Assembly (NCBI RefSeq): GCF_014650035.1
Contig: NZ_BMUE01000008.1
Coordinates: 248,001-312,000 of the forward strand
From: Streptomyces lucensis JCM 4490
Lineage (GTDB): Bacteria; Actinomycetota; Actinomycetes; Streptomycetales; Streptomycetaceae
Direction: 5' to 3'
DNA: 64,000 nt
Positions 23,521 to 31,091 of the stretch are shown here, piece by piece (within the stretch, counting starts at the first letter, position 1; the number at the start of each line of letters is the position of its first letter). A program made the translations under genes and the position numbers. The notes under the pieces were generated by a model. That model saw only the letters and a list, made by a program, of their open reading frames with translations, made no database searches and was not told the origin of the DNA.

Positions 23521-25470
23521 ATGTCGGTGGAGCATGTGCCGCTCGGCGGTCAGCACGTGGACGAGCTGGTGACCAGGTGGGCGGAGACGACGCCGTCGGC
23601 CGAGGCGATCGTGTGCGGGGTCGAACGGATCACGTACGGGGAACTGGACCGTCTCGTGGACATGGAGGCCGACCGCCTGCGATCCGTGGGCCTCGAGGAC
23701 GGCGCACTGGCCGCTGTCGTGCTGGACAACCCCGTCGCCGCGCTGACCGCGATGCTGGGCGTTCTCCGGGCCGGAGGCGCCTACCTGCCGCTCGACCCGG
23801 CCACGCCCAGGGAGACATTGCACCGCATACTGACGGACGCCGATCCTTACGTCGTGCTCACCCGCGAGCTGTACCGGGTGGCTGCCTCCGACCGGCCGCA
23901 CCGGCGGGTGGTGTGCGTCGACGCCGAAGCGGAGCCGGTGGACACGGGCGGGACACAGCCGCACGCACACCACACGGTGGACGCGCCACCCGCCCGTGGC
24001 GCCACCGCGTGCGTGCTTCTCACCGCCGGGACGACGGGCTCGCCCGGACTCGTGCCGGTCAGCCACCATGACCTCGTCGTGGCGCGGAACGCCTGGCAGC
24101 AGGTGTACGGCTTCGACGCCCGCGACCGTCACGTCCACTCGGCCCCGCCGGAGTCCGCGGAGTTCACGGCGGGCTGGGTGCGGGCCCTCGGCGCCGGCGG
24201 CACCCTGCTCCTCCCCCACGGGGACGCACACCACGAGCCCGGCGCCCGGGGCACCGCTCTGCGGCGGCTCATCGCCGACGAGGAGGCGACGGTGCTGGCC
24301 TGCGGTGTGCCGACCGCGCGGCTGCTGACTGCGCAGGGGGCGTTGCACAGGACGCGTCTGCGCCTGGTGACCGTCACGGGCGACGTCTGGTACCTCGACG
24401 AACAGCGTGCCCTGAAGGACGCATTCGGCGGCGGCGTGCGCGTGGTCAACGCCTACACCGTCACCGAGGCGTTCGGCGCCGGCGCCTACTTCGAGCTGCC
24501 GGAGGGGATGCCGCCGCCGGAGCACGAAGGCGAACCGGTCTCGCTGATCGGCGTGCCGCTGCCCGAGACCTACCTCGCCGTCCGCGGGCCCGGTCCCGGC
24601 ACGCGCGGCCCCATAGTCCTGAACGGCGTCCACACCGGCGACGACGGACGTGTCCGGGACGACGGCCTGCTCGAGTTCCTCGGCCGGCAGGGCACGTACG
24701 CCTCCGCGGAGCGCGCGCTGCACGGCCACCCGGACGTACGCGCGGGCCTGGTGACCGAGGTCGAGACGACGCACCCCCGAGACGTCAAGGTCGTGGCCTA
24801 CGCGGTCCCCGTCGAGGGCCGCGATCTGGACCCGGTGGACGTCCACCGGCACATGTGCCGCACCCTGCCCGGTGACGCGCGGCCGCATGCGGTGGTGCCC
24901 GTCCCGTCGCTGCCCCGCACCCGGGCCGACAAGGTGGACCGCGAGAACCTTCCCCTGCCGGTCGGCACGAGCGCGAGCCCCGGCCACAAGGGCGGGGCCA
25001 TGGGACCCGCGTCGCGGACGCCGAAGGCACCCGCAGGGTGCATGGTGGTCGGCGTCGCGTTCCTCGCCGCGTTCTTCGCTCTGCTGGCCTGGGTGTTCAC
25101 CGACCTGCTGTGGCCGCACTCGACGGACGTGTCGAACGTGCCCAGCCCCTACGCGACCCGCTTCCGGGTCCTCTACTTCTGCGAGGACGTCTCCTTCGGC
25201 GCGGGCATGGCCTTCCTGCTGGTGGGACGGCCGGGCATGGCACGGGCCGGCCACACGCGCTGGTTCACCACGGCGGCGCACCTGTCCGCGGTCTGGCTCA
25301 TGGCGGCGTGGTGGCCACAGGACAACCTCTACCGGCTCACCGCCAAGACGGACTGGCCGGCACAGAGCGTCCTCGTCTACACGTTCAACGTGTCGCTCAT
25401 GGCCGCCGCGGCCGTGGTCGCCGCGTTCGCCGCCGTGACGCCCAAGTGGCAGCGGAGGCTTGACCGGTGA
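23521..25470 (+). CDS. Divergent adenylation-domain protein fused to a four-helix membrane domain
   Basis: Protein of 649 residues. Residues 1-~480 are an ANL-superfamily (NRPS-like) adenylation domain: 'LVTRWAETTPSAEAIVCGVE', 'ITYGELDRLVDMEADRL', the P-loop as LLTAGTTGSPGLVPVSHHDL (the usual Lys-Gly replaced by Gly-Leu), 'VVNAYTVTEAFG' for the NxYGPTE motif, 'LEFLGRQGTYASAERALHGH' where the FLGR..QVKIRGxRIE motif has diverged, and a last lysine in 'LPRTRADKVDRENLPL'. Residues ~505-649 hold four hydrophobic helices, the first 'MVVGVAFLAAFFALLAWVF'. There is no carrier-protein domain. It may activate a carboxylate at the membrane or be a non-catalytic relative. GGGGGGA precedes the ATG. Its 3' end overlaps the convergent gene by 74 bp. 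Confidence 0.8.
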   Translation: MSVEHVPLGGQHVDELVTRWAETTPSAEAIVCGVERITYGELDRLVDMEADRLRSVGLEDGALAAVVLDNPVAALTAMLGVLRAGGAYLPLDPATPRETLHRILTDADPYVVLTRELYRVAASDRPHRRVVCVDAEAEPVDTGGTQPHAHHTVDAPPARGATACVLLTAGTTGSPGLVPVSHHDLVVARNAWQQVYGFDARDRHVHSAPPESAEFTAGWVRALGAGGTLLLPHGDAHHEPGARGTALRRLIADEEATVLACGVPTARLLTAQGALHRTRLRLVTVTGDVWYLDEQRALKDAFGGGVRVVNAYTVTEAFGAGAYFELPEGMPPPEHEGEPVSLIGVPLPETYLAVRGPGPGTRGPIVLNGVHTGDDGRVRDDGLLEFLGRQGTYASAERALHGHPDVRAGLVTEVETTHPRDVKVVAYAVPVEGRDLDPVDVHRHMCRTLPGDARPHAVVPVPSLPRTRADKVDRENLPLPVGTSASPGHKGGAMGPASRTPKAPAGCMVVGVAFLAAFFALLAWVFTDLLWPHSTDVSNVPSPYATRFRVLYFCEDVSFGAGMAFLLVGRPGMARAGHTRWFTTAAHLSAVWLMAAWWPQDNLYRLTAKTDWPAQSVLVYTFNVSLMAAAAVVAAFAAVTPKWQRRLDR

Positions 25471-27193
25471 ACAACTCTCCCAGCACGCCGTTACCGAACC
25501 GGACCAGCGCTTCGGCCTCGTCCAGCACCTGACGCGAACGGGCCGCGAGGGCGACCCCGACGTAGGGCGCGGGTTCCAGGCTCGCCGTCGGGATGGTGGT
25601 GAGCAGGACGGCACCCAGGGATCCGCACCGGCGGGCCAGGCCGTCGCAGTGCTCGAGCAGGGCCGGAGCGGGCAGTCGTGCGCCCAGCGGGAGACAGTCC
25701 AGGGTGCGCACCAGGTGACGGCCTCCCCGCACGCCGTCCAGGCGGCTCTGGAGAACGAAGGCGGCGGCGGGGCCGGTGAGCCGCAGATTGATCTCGGTGG
25801 GCGCCGGGCGCCCGGACGTGTCGGTGACGAAGTCCACGTCGTACCAGCCCCGATAGCCGTCCGCCGACAGGGCCTCCCCCACGGCCGTCCCGAAGGCGGT
25901 CGCGGTCGCGGTCAGTTCCGCGGGCAGGACACCCGGGCCGACGGTGACCCCGCGATAGGCCGTTCCCGTGACCTCCATCAGTCCCGTGCCGACGACGTGG
26001 ACGGTCCCGTCCTCGGCGATCACCCCGTCGAACGTCGGGTTCCGGTACAGGTCGGCACCCGGCACGTACTCCTCCACCAGCAGGCCCTCGCCGAAGAGCC
26101 GCCGCGCGGCAGCCCGCGTGCCGCCGGCCGACAGCACGTCCCCGGGCGTGAGGACGGAGGTGCCCGAACCACCCACGCCGTACTCGCCCTTGATCACGCT
26201 CGTCAGCCCGGCCGACACCCTGGCCTCCAGCACCCGGGCCAGCTCACGCCATGAACGGACCGGTTCCTGCGCGGGCACCCGGATACCGGGGTGAGCGGCG
26301 GCGAGTTGCCGGAAGAGCCGGTGGGAGGCGGCCTTCGACTCGTGGCCGAGCCGGAGGGGCGGCCCGGAGGTGAGCCGGTCGGAAGCCTCGGTGCGTCCCC
26401 AGGGGAGCACTGGCAGGCCGGAGTTCCGGATGCGCCGTGTCAGCTCCGGCCGGGCCAGAAGGGCCTGGGTCAGCGCGCCGCCGGGGGCGTCGACGCAGTG
26501 CACCTCCACCTCGTCCCACTCCAACCGTCGGGCCAGACCGCGCATCCAGGCCGCTTCGACGGACAGCGGAAGGACCACCAGCGCGGGGTGCGGGCCCGCG
26601 AAGGCCGAGAGGCAGGCGTAGTGCGGGGCGCCGTCCGTGGGCGCGGCGCCGGGGAACTGGGCGTGGAACTCCGCGACGTTCCCGAGGTGGACGGACCGCC
26701 CGCCACCCGTCCAGGCCCCCACCCACGAGGGGTCCGCTCCGGCCGGCCACGCCTCCATCCTGACCAGGTGCCCGGAGGACGGCGAGGCGGCGACGCGTCG
26801 CGCGCCCATCGCGGCGTAGAAGGACGCGGCGTGCGCGTCGGCGGTGATGGTCAGCATGTCGCAGCCGATCCGGCCGGCCTCCGTGAGTACGTGCCGGTAG
26901 AGCAGCCGGCCCACTCCGCGGCCGATCGACGGCGGATCGACGAAGAGCATGCCGAGTTCCGCGCGGGGCGGTTCCCCGTCCAAAGTGGCCACCCCGAGAA
27001 CGCGGCCGCCCGCCTCGGCCACCCTCACCCTGCGGTCGGCCATGTCCTGTGGCGCCAGCCGGAGTTCTTCCGCACAGGCCGCCAGGTACGCGTCGTCGTA
27101 CCCCCAATGGGCCTTGGAACGCAGCACGAGAGCGCTCAGCGCGGCGGCCTCCTCCGGCCGTCCCGCCCGGATCCGAACCCCGTTGGTGGTCAC
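25397..27193 (-). CDS. GNAT acetyltransferase / ATP-grasp ligase fusion
   Basis: Protein of about 598 residues with two enzyme domains. Residues 1-~145 form a GNAT domain: 'GVRIRAGRPEEAAALSALVL', 'ELGMLFVDPPSIGRGVGRLL' (acetyl-CoA loop RGVG) and 'AASFYAAMGARRV'. After a pre-ATP-grasp-like region (PHYACLSAFAGPHPALVVLP) comes an ATP-grasp domain: ATP lysine and Gly-rich loop in 'SVIKGEYGVGGSG', 'LLVEEYVPGADLYRNPTFDG', and the metal-binding Glu/Asn in 'PTEINLRLTGPAAAF'. Such ligases join a carboxylate to an amine via an acyl-phosphate. I prefer GTG 27193 (GGAAG 9 bases upstream, normal GNAT start); ATG 27211 is the alternative. The last ~20 residues are Arg/Thr/Pro-rich and run antisense into the adenylation gene. 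Confidence 0.82.
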   Translation of the reverse strand: MTTNGVRIRAGRPEEAAALSALVLRSKAHWGYDDAYLAACAEELRLAPQDMADRRVRVAEAGGRVLGVATLDGEPPRAELGMLFVDPPSIGRGVGRLLYRHVLTEAGRIGCDMLTITADAHAASFYAAMGARRVAASPSSGHLVRMEAWPAGADPSWVGAWTGGGRSVHLGNVAEFHAQFPGAAPTDGAPHYACLSAFAGPHPALVVLPLSVEAAWMRGLARRLEWDEVEVHCVDAPGGALTQALLARPELTRRIRNSGLPVLPWGRTEASDRLTSGPPLRLGHESKAASHRLFRQLAAAHPGIRVPAQEPVRSWRELARVLEARVSAGLTSVIKGEYGVGGSGTSVLTPGDVLSAGGTRAAARRLFGEGLLVEEYVPGADLYRNPTFDGVIAEDGTVHVVGTGLMEVTGTAYRGVTVGPGVLPAELTATATAFGTAVGEALSADGYRGWYDVDFVTDTSGRPAPTEINLRLTGPAAAFVLQSRLDGVRGGRHLVRTLDCLPLGARLPAPALLEHCDGLARRCGSLGAVLLTTIPTASLEPAPYVGVALAARSRQVLDEAEALVRFGNGVLGELFTGQASAATWASRRRTRRPRPRRP

Positions 27194-27291
27194 GGAGGCA
27201 TTCTTCCGCATCCTGCCGCACGGCACCGGGGCCGGCAGTCCGATGGCGGCGGCGGGCGGTTCCGCGGAGCCCGGCAGGCTCGCACCGGGTC

Positions 27292-27666
27292 TCAGCGCCG
27301 GGCGAGCGCCAGCAGACTCAGACCGAACATCAGGACACCCAGGGGGAGATGGACCGACGGAACGTGCGCTATGCCGAGCACGACCTGGACCGAGGCGAGT
27401 ACGAGGAAACCCGACGCGTGCCAGATGGGCCGGGGCGAGCCGCCGCCCGGCTTCCACGCCAGTACCGCTGCGAGCACGTACAGCATCGACGCCCCGTACA
27501 TCACACGGGCCCCGACACCGTGCAGCGTCTCTCCGTAGGACGAGGTCAGCAGCAGGCCGGCGGAGACCGCCTGGAGGAATATGGTCAGGGTCTGCAGGCC
27601 GATCGCGATGCGAAGGAGCGAGGCGCTTCGCCGTGTGTTCCCCGTCGTCGTCACCTGAGTGGCCAT
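27292..27666 (-). CDS. Four-helix membrane protein divergent from the ECF41-type sigma gene
   Basis: Membrane protein of 124 residues with four hydrophobic segments: 'LLRIAIGLQTLTIFLQAVSA', 'VMYGASMLYVLAAVLAW', 'SGFLVLASVQVVLGIAHV' and 'LPLGVLMFGLSLLALARR'. Its size and topology resemble small DUF6220- or cytochrome-b561-like proteins, but heme-ligand histidines are not convincing. GGGGA lies upstream of the ATG. It lies 98 bp upstream of the GNAT/ATP-grasp gene on the same strand and about 100 bp from the divergent sigma factor gene, so it is a natural candidate target of that sigma factor. Confidence 0.72.
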   Translation of the reverse strand: MATQVTTTGNTRRSASLLRIAIGLQTLTIFLQAVSAGLLLTSSYGETLHGVGARVMYGASMLYVLAAVLAWKPGGGSPRPIWHASGFLVLASVQVVLGIAHVPSVHLPLGVLMFGLSLLALARR

Positions 27667-27767
27667 GTCACGGTCCCCATTCCCGCCCTCGGGCAGTAGA
27701 TCGATAAGGTCTCACAAGCCCGACGACGCGGGCCTGCGAAAGGTAAGGCGAGGGGGCGGCCGGAAGC

Positions 27768-28697
27768 ATGAGGACTGTCGGGACCAGCGCGGGCGGGGTA
27801 GCGGGCGAGCGCAGCCAACTGATCAACATCGCTTACCGGTTGCTCGGTTCGGTGTCCGAGGCCGAGGACGCCGTACAGGATGCCTACGCACGCTGGTACG
27901 GGCTGTCACCGAGCCGGCAGGAGGAGATCCTGTCCCCCGGCGCCTGGCTGACGACCGTGACCAGCCGCATCTGCCTGGACCTTCTCGGCTCGGCACGAGT
28001 CCGCCGTGAACGTTACGTCGGGGCCTGGCTTCCCGAGCCGCTGCCTGACCGCACCGAGTGGAACCACTCCGGCGCCGCCGGCCGGGCCGGCGCCGCGGAC
28101 CCGGCCGACCAGATCGTCCTGGACGAGTCGGTCACCATGGCGTTCCTCGTCGTCCTGGAGTCGATGACGCCCGCCGAGCGGGTGGCGTTCGTCCTGCACG
28201 ACGTCTTCCGGTACCCGTTCGCCGAGATCGCCGGCGTTCTGGGCCGGACCCCTGCGGCCAGCAAGCAACTGGCGGCCTCCGCCCGGCGCCGGCTGAGCGA
28301 CGCGGGCGCTCCGGTGAGGGCGGACGGCCAGGCCGACGGTCGGACCGACGTGGTGAGACACGTCAAAGAGGCATGGGAGACGAAGGACATCGCGGCTCTC
28401 GTCCGTCTCCTCAACCCGGCCGCCGTCATGACCGCCGACGGCGGCGGCATGGTCGGCACCGTCCTGCGCCCGGTCGAGGGTGGCGCGCGCATCGCCCAGT
28501 ACATGGTCGCCATCGCCGACAAGGCTCCAGGACTCGAACTTCTGGAGCGTTCGGTCAACGGTGTGCCCGGCCTGGTGGCCCAGCGTGCCGGCGTCGTCGT
28601 GACCGTGGCGTCGTTCGACGTCTCCGACGGGTGCGTCAACCGGATCTGGGCGGTCCGCAATCCGGAGAAACTACGTCCGTGGACGCGGCAGGGCTGA
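27768..28697 (+). CDS. ECF41-type (SigJ-like) RNA polymerase sigma factor with SnoaL-like C-terminus
   Basis: Sigma factor of 309 residues. Region 2 is 'LINIAYRLLGSVSEAEDAVQ' continuing 'DAYARWYGL', with 'SPGAWLTTVTSRICLDLLGS'; region 4 is 'FRYPFAEIAGVLGRTPAASK' followed by QLAASARRRL. The C-terminal ~110 residues form a SnoaL/NTF2-like domain (VVRHVKEAWETKDIAALVRL ... TADGGGMVG), the regulatory extension of ECF41 sigma factors in place of an anti-sigma factor; the DGGG motif corresponds to their conserved DGGGK. ECF41 genes usually sit beside a carboxymuconolactone decarboxylase, oxidoreductase or epimerase gene; that partner is absent here and the neighbour is a membrane protein. Confidence 0.9.
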   Translation: MRTVGTSAGGVAGERSQLINIAYRLLGSVSEAEDAVQDAYARWYGLSPSRQEEILSPGAWLTTVTSRICLDLLGSARVRRERYVGAWLPEPLPDRTEWNHSGAAGRAGAADPADQIVLDESVTMAFLVVLESMTPAERVAFVLHDVFRYPFAEIAGVLGRTPAASKQLAASARRRLSDAGAPVRADGQADGRTDVVRHVKEAWETKDIAALVRLLNPAAVMTADGGGMVGTVLRPVEGGARIAQYMVAIADKAPGLELLERSVNGVPGLVAQRAGVVVTVASFDVSDGCVNRIWAVRNPEKLRPWTRQG

Positions 28698-28860
28698 TCC
28701 TGTGTCCGCATGGGTTCACCGGGCCGACCGCGACTCGCCGCGCACAGACCGCCGCCCGGGGCCGGCCCCCGCCCCGGCTGGTCCCACCACGCCGGTGACC
28801 GGACTGAGCCGACGCGACGTTCGCAGCTTCCGGTCGTCCCTGCTCGTCCCTGCGGGCGGT

Positions 28861-28882
28861 GCTGTCAGTGGCCACTGACAGC
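28861..28882 (+). promoter_or_regulatory. 22-bp perfect palindrome resembling a PafBC/RecA-NDp DNA-damage promoter
   Basis: The half-site GCTGTCAGTGG is followed immediately by its exact reverse complement, CCACTGACAGC. The forward half contains GTCAGTGGC of the actinobacterial damage-inducible motif (TTGTCAGTG-N8-TANNNT); with N8 = 28871-28878 the -10 would be CAGCAT (28879-28884), one mismatch. Transcription would then begin at about 28891, the A of the next gene's ATG, predicting a leaderless mRNA. Confidence 0.5.
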
Positions 28883-28890
28883 ATGCGCGC

Positions 28891-30135
28891 ATGACCCGCG
28901 ACGATCTCGACACGCTGTTCCCCTCCCCAGCGGCCCTGCTCGCGGCCGATCCCGTGGCCCTTCGGAACCTGCCCGCCGCAGGCGGTGGAGCGGGCCGCGA
29001 GGCCTGGGCCCTGGCCGTCACCATTCTCGACGGAGCCGAGGTGCCGCGGGCGGAGTTCGCCGCGTGGCTGCATTTCGGCGCCAAGGTCCTGGGCCACCAC
29101 GCCTACGCCGACCTGGTCGCCGAAGCCGAGCCGGGCATGCCGTGGCGGACCGCTTGGGCCTGGTGGCGGCCGGTCGGCGCCTACCGGGCCGAGCCGAACT
29201 TGAGCGGCGACGCCGACGCCGAGGTCCATGAGGCGCCGGACGGCCGCCTCCTGGTGAGGCTGTGGTCGCAGTTGACCGGGGAACGCTGGCTCGATCCGGC
29301 CACCGGCGAACGGGTCCCGGCCCCCGCCGAAGGCGAGTTCGCCGAGCGGCCCTACGACGCCCCGGTCGAGGAGCCCTTCCTCTTCGGCCCGGACGACGAC
29401 CAGGGCCTCCACCAGCCCGACACCTGGGAGGAGCCCACTCCCCTGGGAGGCGGCCGCGTCATGTTCTTCGAGCCGCGCGGCGTCGTGGTCCTGCAGCGCA
29501 ACCGCGGTGCTGCCGACGCGCCGACGGACTGCGAAGCCGTCTCCTGGGGCACGGGCGAGCCGTGGTTCACGGGGCCGACGGCAGCCGAAGCGCCCCTGGA
29601 CACCACCCGCCTGGAAGAGGCGTTCGGCGCGGACGGGATGGTGCTGCTGACCGAGGACCAACTGCCCGCCACGCTGACGCACGCGCCCACACGTGAGCTG
29701 GCCGTGACAGCGGGACTGCCGACGTGGTTCGCCGCGGGAGTGGCCACGTTCACGCTGGCCTGGGGCGATGGCAAGGCACAGGGGCTGGGGCCCGACGAGA
29801 ACGGACTGCTGCCCCTCGGCACCTTCGAACTGGCGTACGCCGACACCGGCCGGGTGTGCGTCCACCCCGAGACGGGCGCGGTGTCCATGGTCCGCAACGG
29901 CCAGGGGCCGTTCCCCTTCGCCCGGGACACCGAGACCTTCGTGCGGCTGCTGGAGGCCGTGTACCGGTTCATGGGCGCCTGCTGGAACCCGCACCAGCGT
30001 GAAAACGGCAAGCAGGACTTCCTGAGCGAGGCCGCCGCCCTGGAGCCGCTTTCGGTGAGCCGCGGAACACCCGCGGAGGACGTCTGGGGGCACCTGTTCG
30101 CAGCCATCGTCGAACTCAGTCCATGGGGCTTCTGA
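28891..30135 (+). CDS. SUKH-4-like protein (possible immunity protein)
   Basis: Cytoplasmic protein of 414 residues. The first ~130 residues (MTRDDLDTLFPSPAALLAAD ...) are not recognised. The C-terminal half has the features of a SUKH-type alpha/beta fold, such as 'LTHAPTRELAVTAGLPTWFA', 'LGPDENGLLPLGTFELAYAD', 'TGRVCVHPETGAVSMVRNGQ' and 'FVRLLEAVYRFMG', which I associate with the SUKH-4 group of nucleic-acid-deaminase immunity proteins. No toxin gene is next to it. There is no ribosome binding site: a long palindrome with a damage-promoter-like sequence ends 8 bp before the ATG, suggesting a leaderless transcript. Function is inferred; coding status is secure. Confidence 0.7.
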   Translation: MTRDDLDTLFPSPAALLAADPVALRNLPAAGGGAGREAWALAVTILDGAEVPRAEFAAWLHFGAKVLGHHAYADLVAEAEPGMPWRTAWAWWRPVGAYRAEPNLSGDADAEVHEAPDGRLLVRLWSQLTGERWLDPATGERVPAPAEGEFAERPYDAPVEEPFLFGPDDDQGLHQPDTWEEPTPLGGGRVMFFEPRGVVVLQRNRGAADAPTDCEAVSWGTGEPWFTGPTAAEAPLDTTRLEEAFGADGMVLLTEDQLPATLTHAPTRELAVTAGLPTWFAAGVATFTLAWGDGKAQGLGPDENGLLPLGTFELAYADTGRVCVHPETGAVSMVRNGQGPFPFARDTETFVRLLEAVYRFMGACWNPHQRENGKQDFLSEAAALEPLSVSRGTPAEDVWGHLFAAIVELSPWGF

Positions 30136-30166
30136 CGCCGGACGTCCGGGTTCCGGAAGCGTCAGA
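30131..30166 (+). terminator. Candidate terminator overlapping the stop of the SUKH-like gene
   Basis: TCTGACGC (30131-30138) pairs with GCGTCAGA (30159-30166), with an inner CGGA/TCCG pairing. The TGA stop codon lies in the left arm. No U-run follows. Confidence 0.45.
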
Positions 30167-30224
30167 CCGGGCAAGGGCGCGTCGCCGAGGTCTTCAGGTG
30201 GCCGGCTCACGCCGGCCCGCACTG

Positions 30225-30236
30225 CGAACGCGTTCG
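30225..30236. promoter_or_regulatory. TetR operator (autoregulatory copy)
   Basis: CGAACGCGTTCG is a perfect 12-bp palindrome 14 bp before the tetR start codon, where it would overlap the promoter or ribosome binding site. The identical 12-mer recurs upstream of the flavin monooxygenase gene (31015-31026), which strongly suggests one regulator for both. Confidence 0.65.
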
Positions 30237-30250
30237 TTACGATCGCCGGC

Positions 30251-30946
30251 ATGACTGCGAGAAGAGAGCCGGTGAGCCGCCGGGAGCGTCCGGCGAAGCC
30301 CGCCCTGTCCCGGCGATGGATCGTGGACACCGCCGTGCGGATCATGCGGGCGGAGGGGCTGGACAAGGTCACGATGCGCCGCCTGGCGCAGGAACTGGAC
30401 ACCGGCCCCGCTTCGCTGTACGTCTACGTGGCCAACACCGCCGAACTGCACGCGGCCGTCCTGGACTCCCTGCTCGGCGAGGTCGACCTGACCGGCCGGG
30501 ACGGGGGTGACGACTGGCGCGGTCAGCTGCGCGCCGTCATGACGTCGTACACCGCGGTGCTGTTCGAGCATCCGCAACTCGCCCGGTCCGCACTCGTCGC
30601 CCGCCCGAGCGGCGAGAACTACCTGCGCCTGGTGGAGCGCATCCTCGATCTCCTCTCGCGTAGCGGCGCAGGTCGCGAGCAGGTCGCCTGGGGCGTGGAC
30701 AAGCTGCTCCAGGATGCGACGGCCACCGCCGCCGAGCACGCGGCACACGAGCACGACCCCACCTCCGCGGACGACTGGAACGCCACCGTCCGGGCACTGC
30801 ACGCCGTGGACGAAACCACGCATCCGGCGATCACCGCGCACATGCCCGCCCTCATCGGCGGCTCGGCGCGGGACCGGATGCGCTGGGGCTTCGACGTCCT
30901 CGTCAACGGCATCGTGCACACGCGCGTCCCCGGCATGGAGGACTGA
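30251..30946 (+). CDS. TetR-family repressor of the adjacent flavin monooxygenase gene
   Basis: Ligand-responsive repressor of 231 residues. The DNA-binding region is 'WIVDTAVRIMRAEGLDKVTM' followed by 'RRLAQELDTGPASLYVYVAN' (helix-turn-helix with the TetR signature LY.YV). The C-terminal ligand-binding domain is all helical and includes an AcrR-type segment 'MRWGFDVLVNGIVHTRVPG'. It lies 145 bp upstream of the flavin monooxygenase gene in the same direction; the palindrome CGAACGCGTTCG is present before both genes. The inducer is likely a substrate of the monooxygenase. ATG 30251 is the only sensible start. Confidence 0.92.
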   Translation: MTARREPVSRRERPAKPALSRRWIVDTAVRIMRAEGLDKVTMRRLAQELDTGPASLYVYVANTAELHAAVLDSLLGEVDLTGRDGGDDWRGQLRAVMTSYTAVLFEHPQLARSALVARPSGENYLRLVERILDLLSRSGAGREQVAWGVDKLLQDATATAAEHAAHEHDPTSADDWNATVRALHAVDETTHPAITAHMPALIGGSARDRMRWGFDVLVNGIVHTRVPGMED

Positions 30947-30999
30947 GCCTCCTACGAGCCGCGGCGAACGCGGCCCGGCGGGAACTTCGACGGCGCCGA

Positions 31000-31071
31000 C
31001 GAACTTGTTCGTGACGAACGCGTTCGCTACCTTTTCGAGTGGCGGCGTCCTCTCGGCGTTCGAACGTGTTC
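31000..31071. promoter_or_regulatory. Cluster of three GAAC-N2-GTTC operators before the flavin monooxygenase gene
   Basis: Three related inverted repeats precede the monooxygenase: GAACTTGTTC (31001-31010), GAACGCGTTC (31016-31025, inside CGAACGCGTTCG) and GAACGTGTTC (31062-31071). The first two are 15 bp apart start to start. The central site is identical to the palindrome before tetR (30225-30236). Confidence 0.6.
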
Positions 31072-31091
31072 CCACTTCCCCGGAGCCTCAC

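Noticed and set aside
27660..27767. ECF41-type promoter in the divergent region
   Set aside because: A TGTCAC word occurs at the start of the membrane protein gene, but no CGTC lies at the expected spacing.
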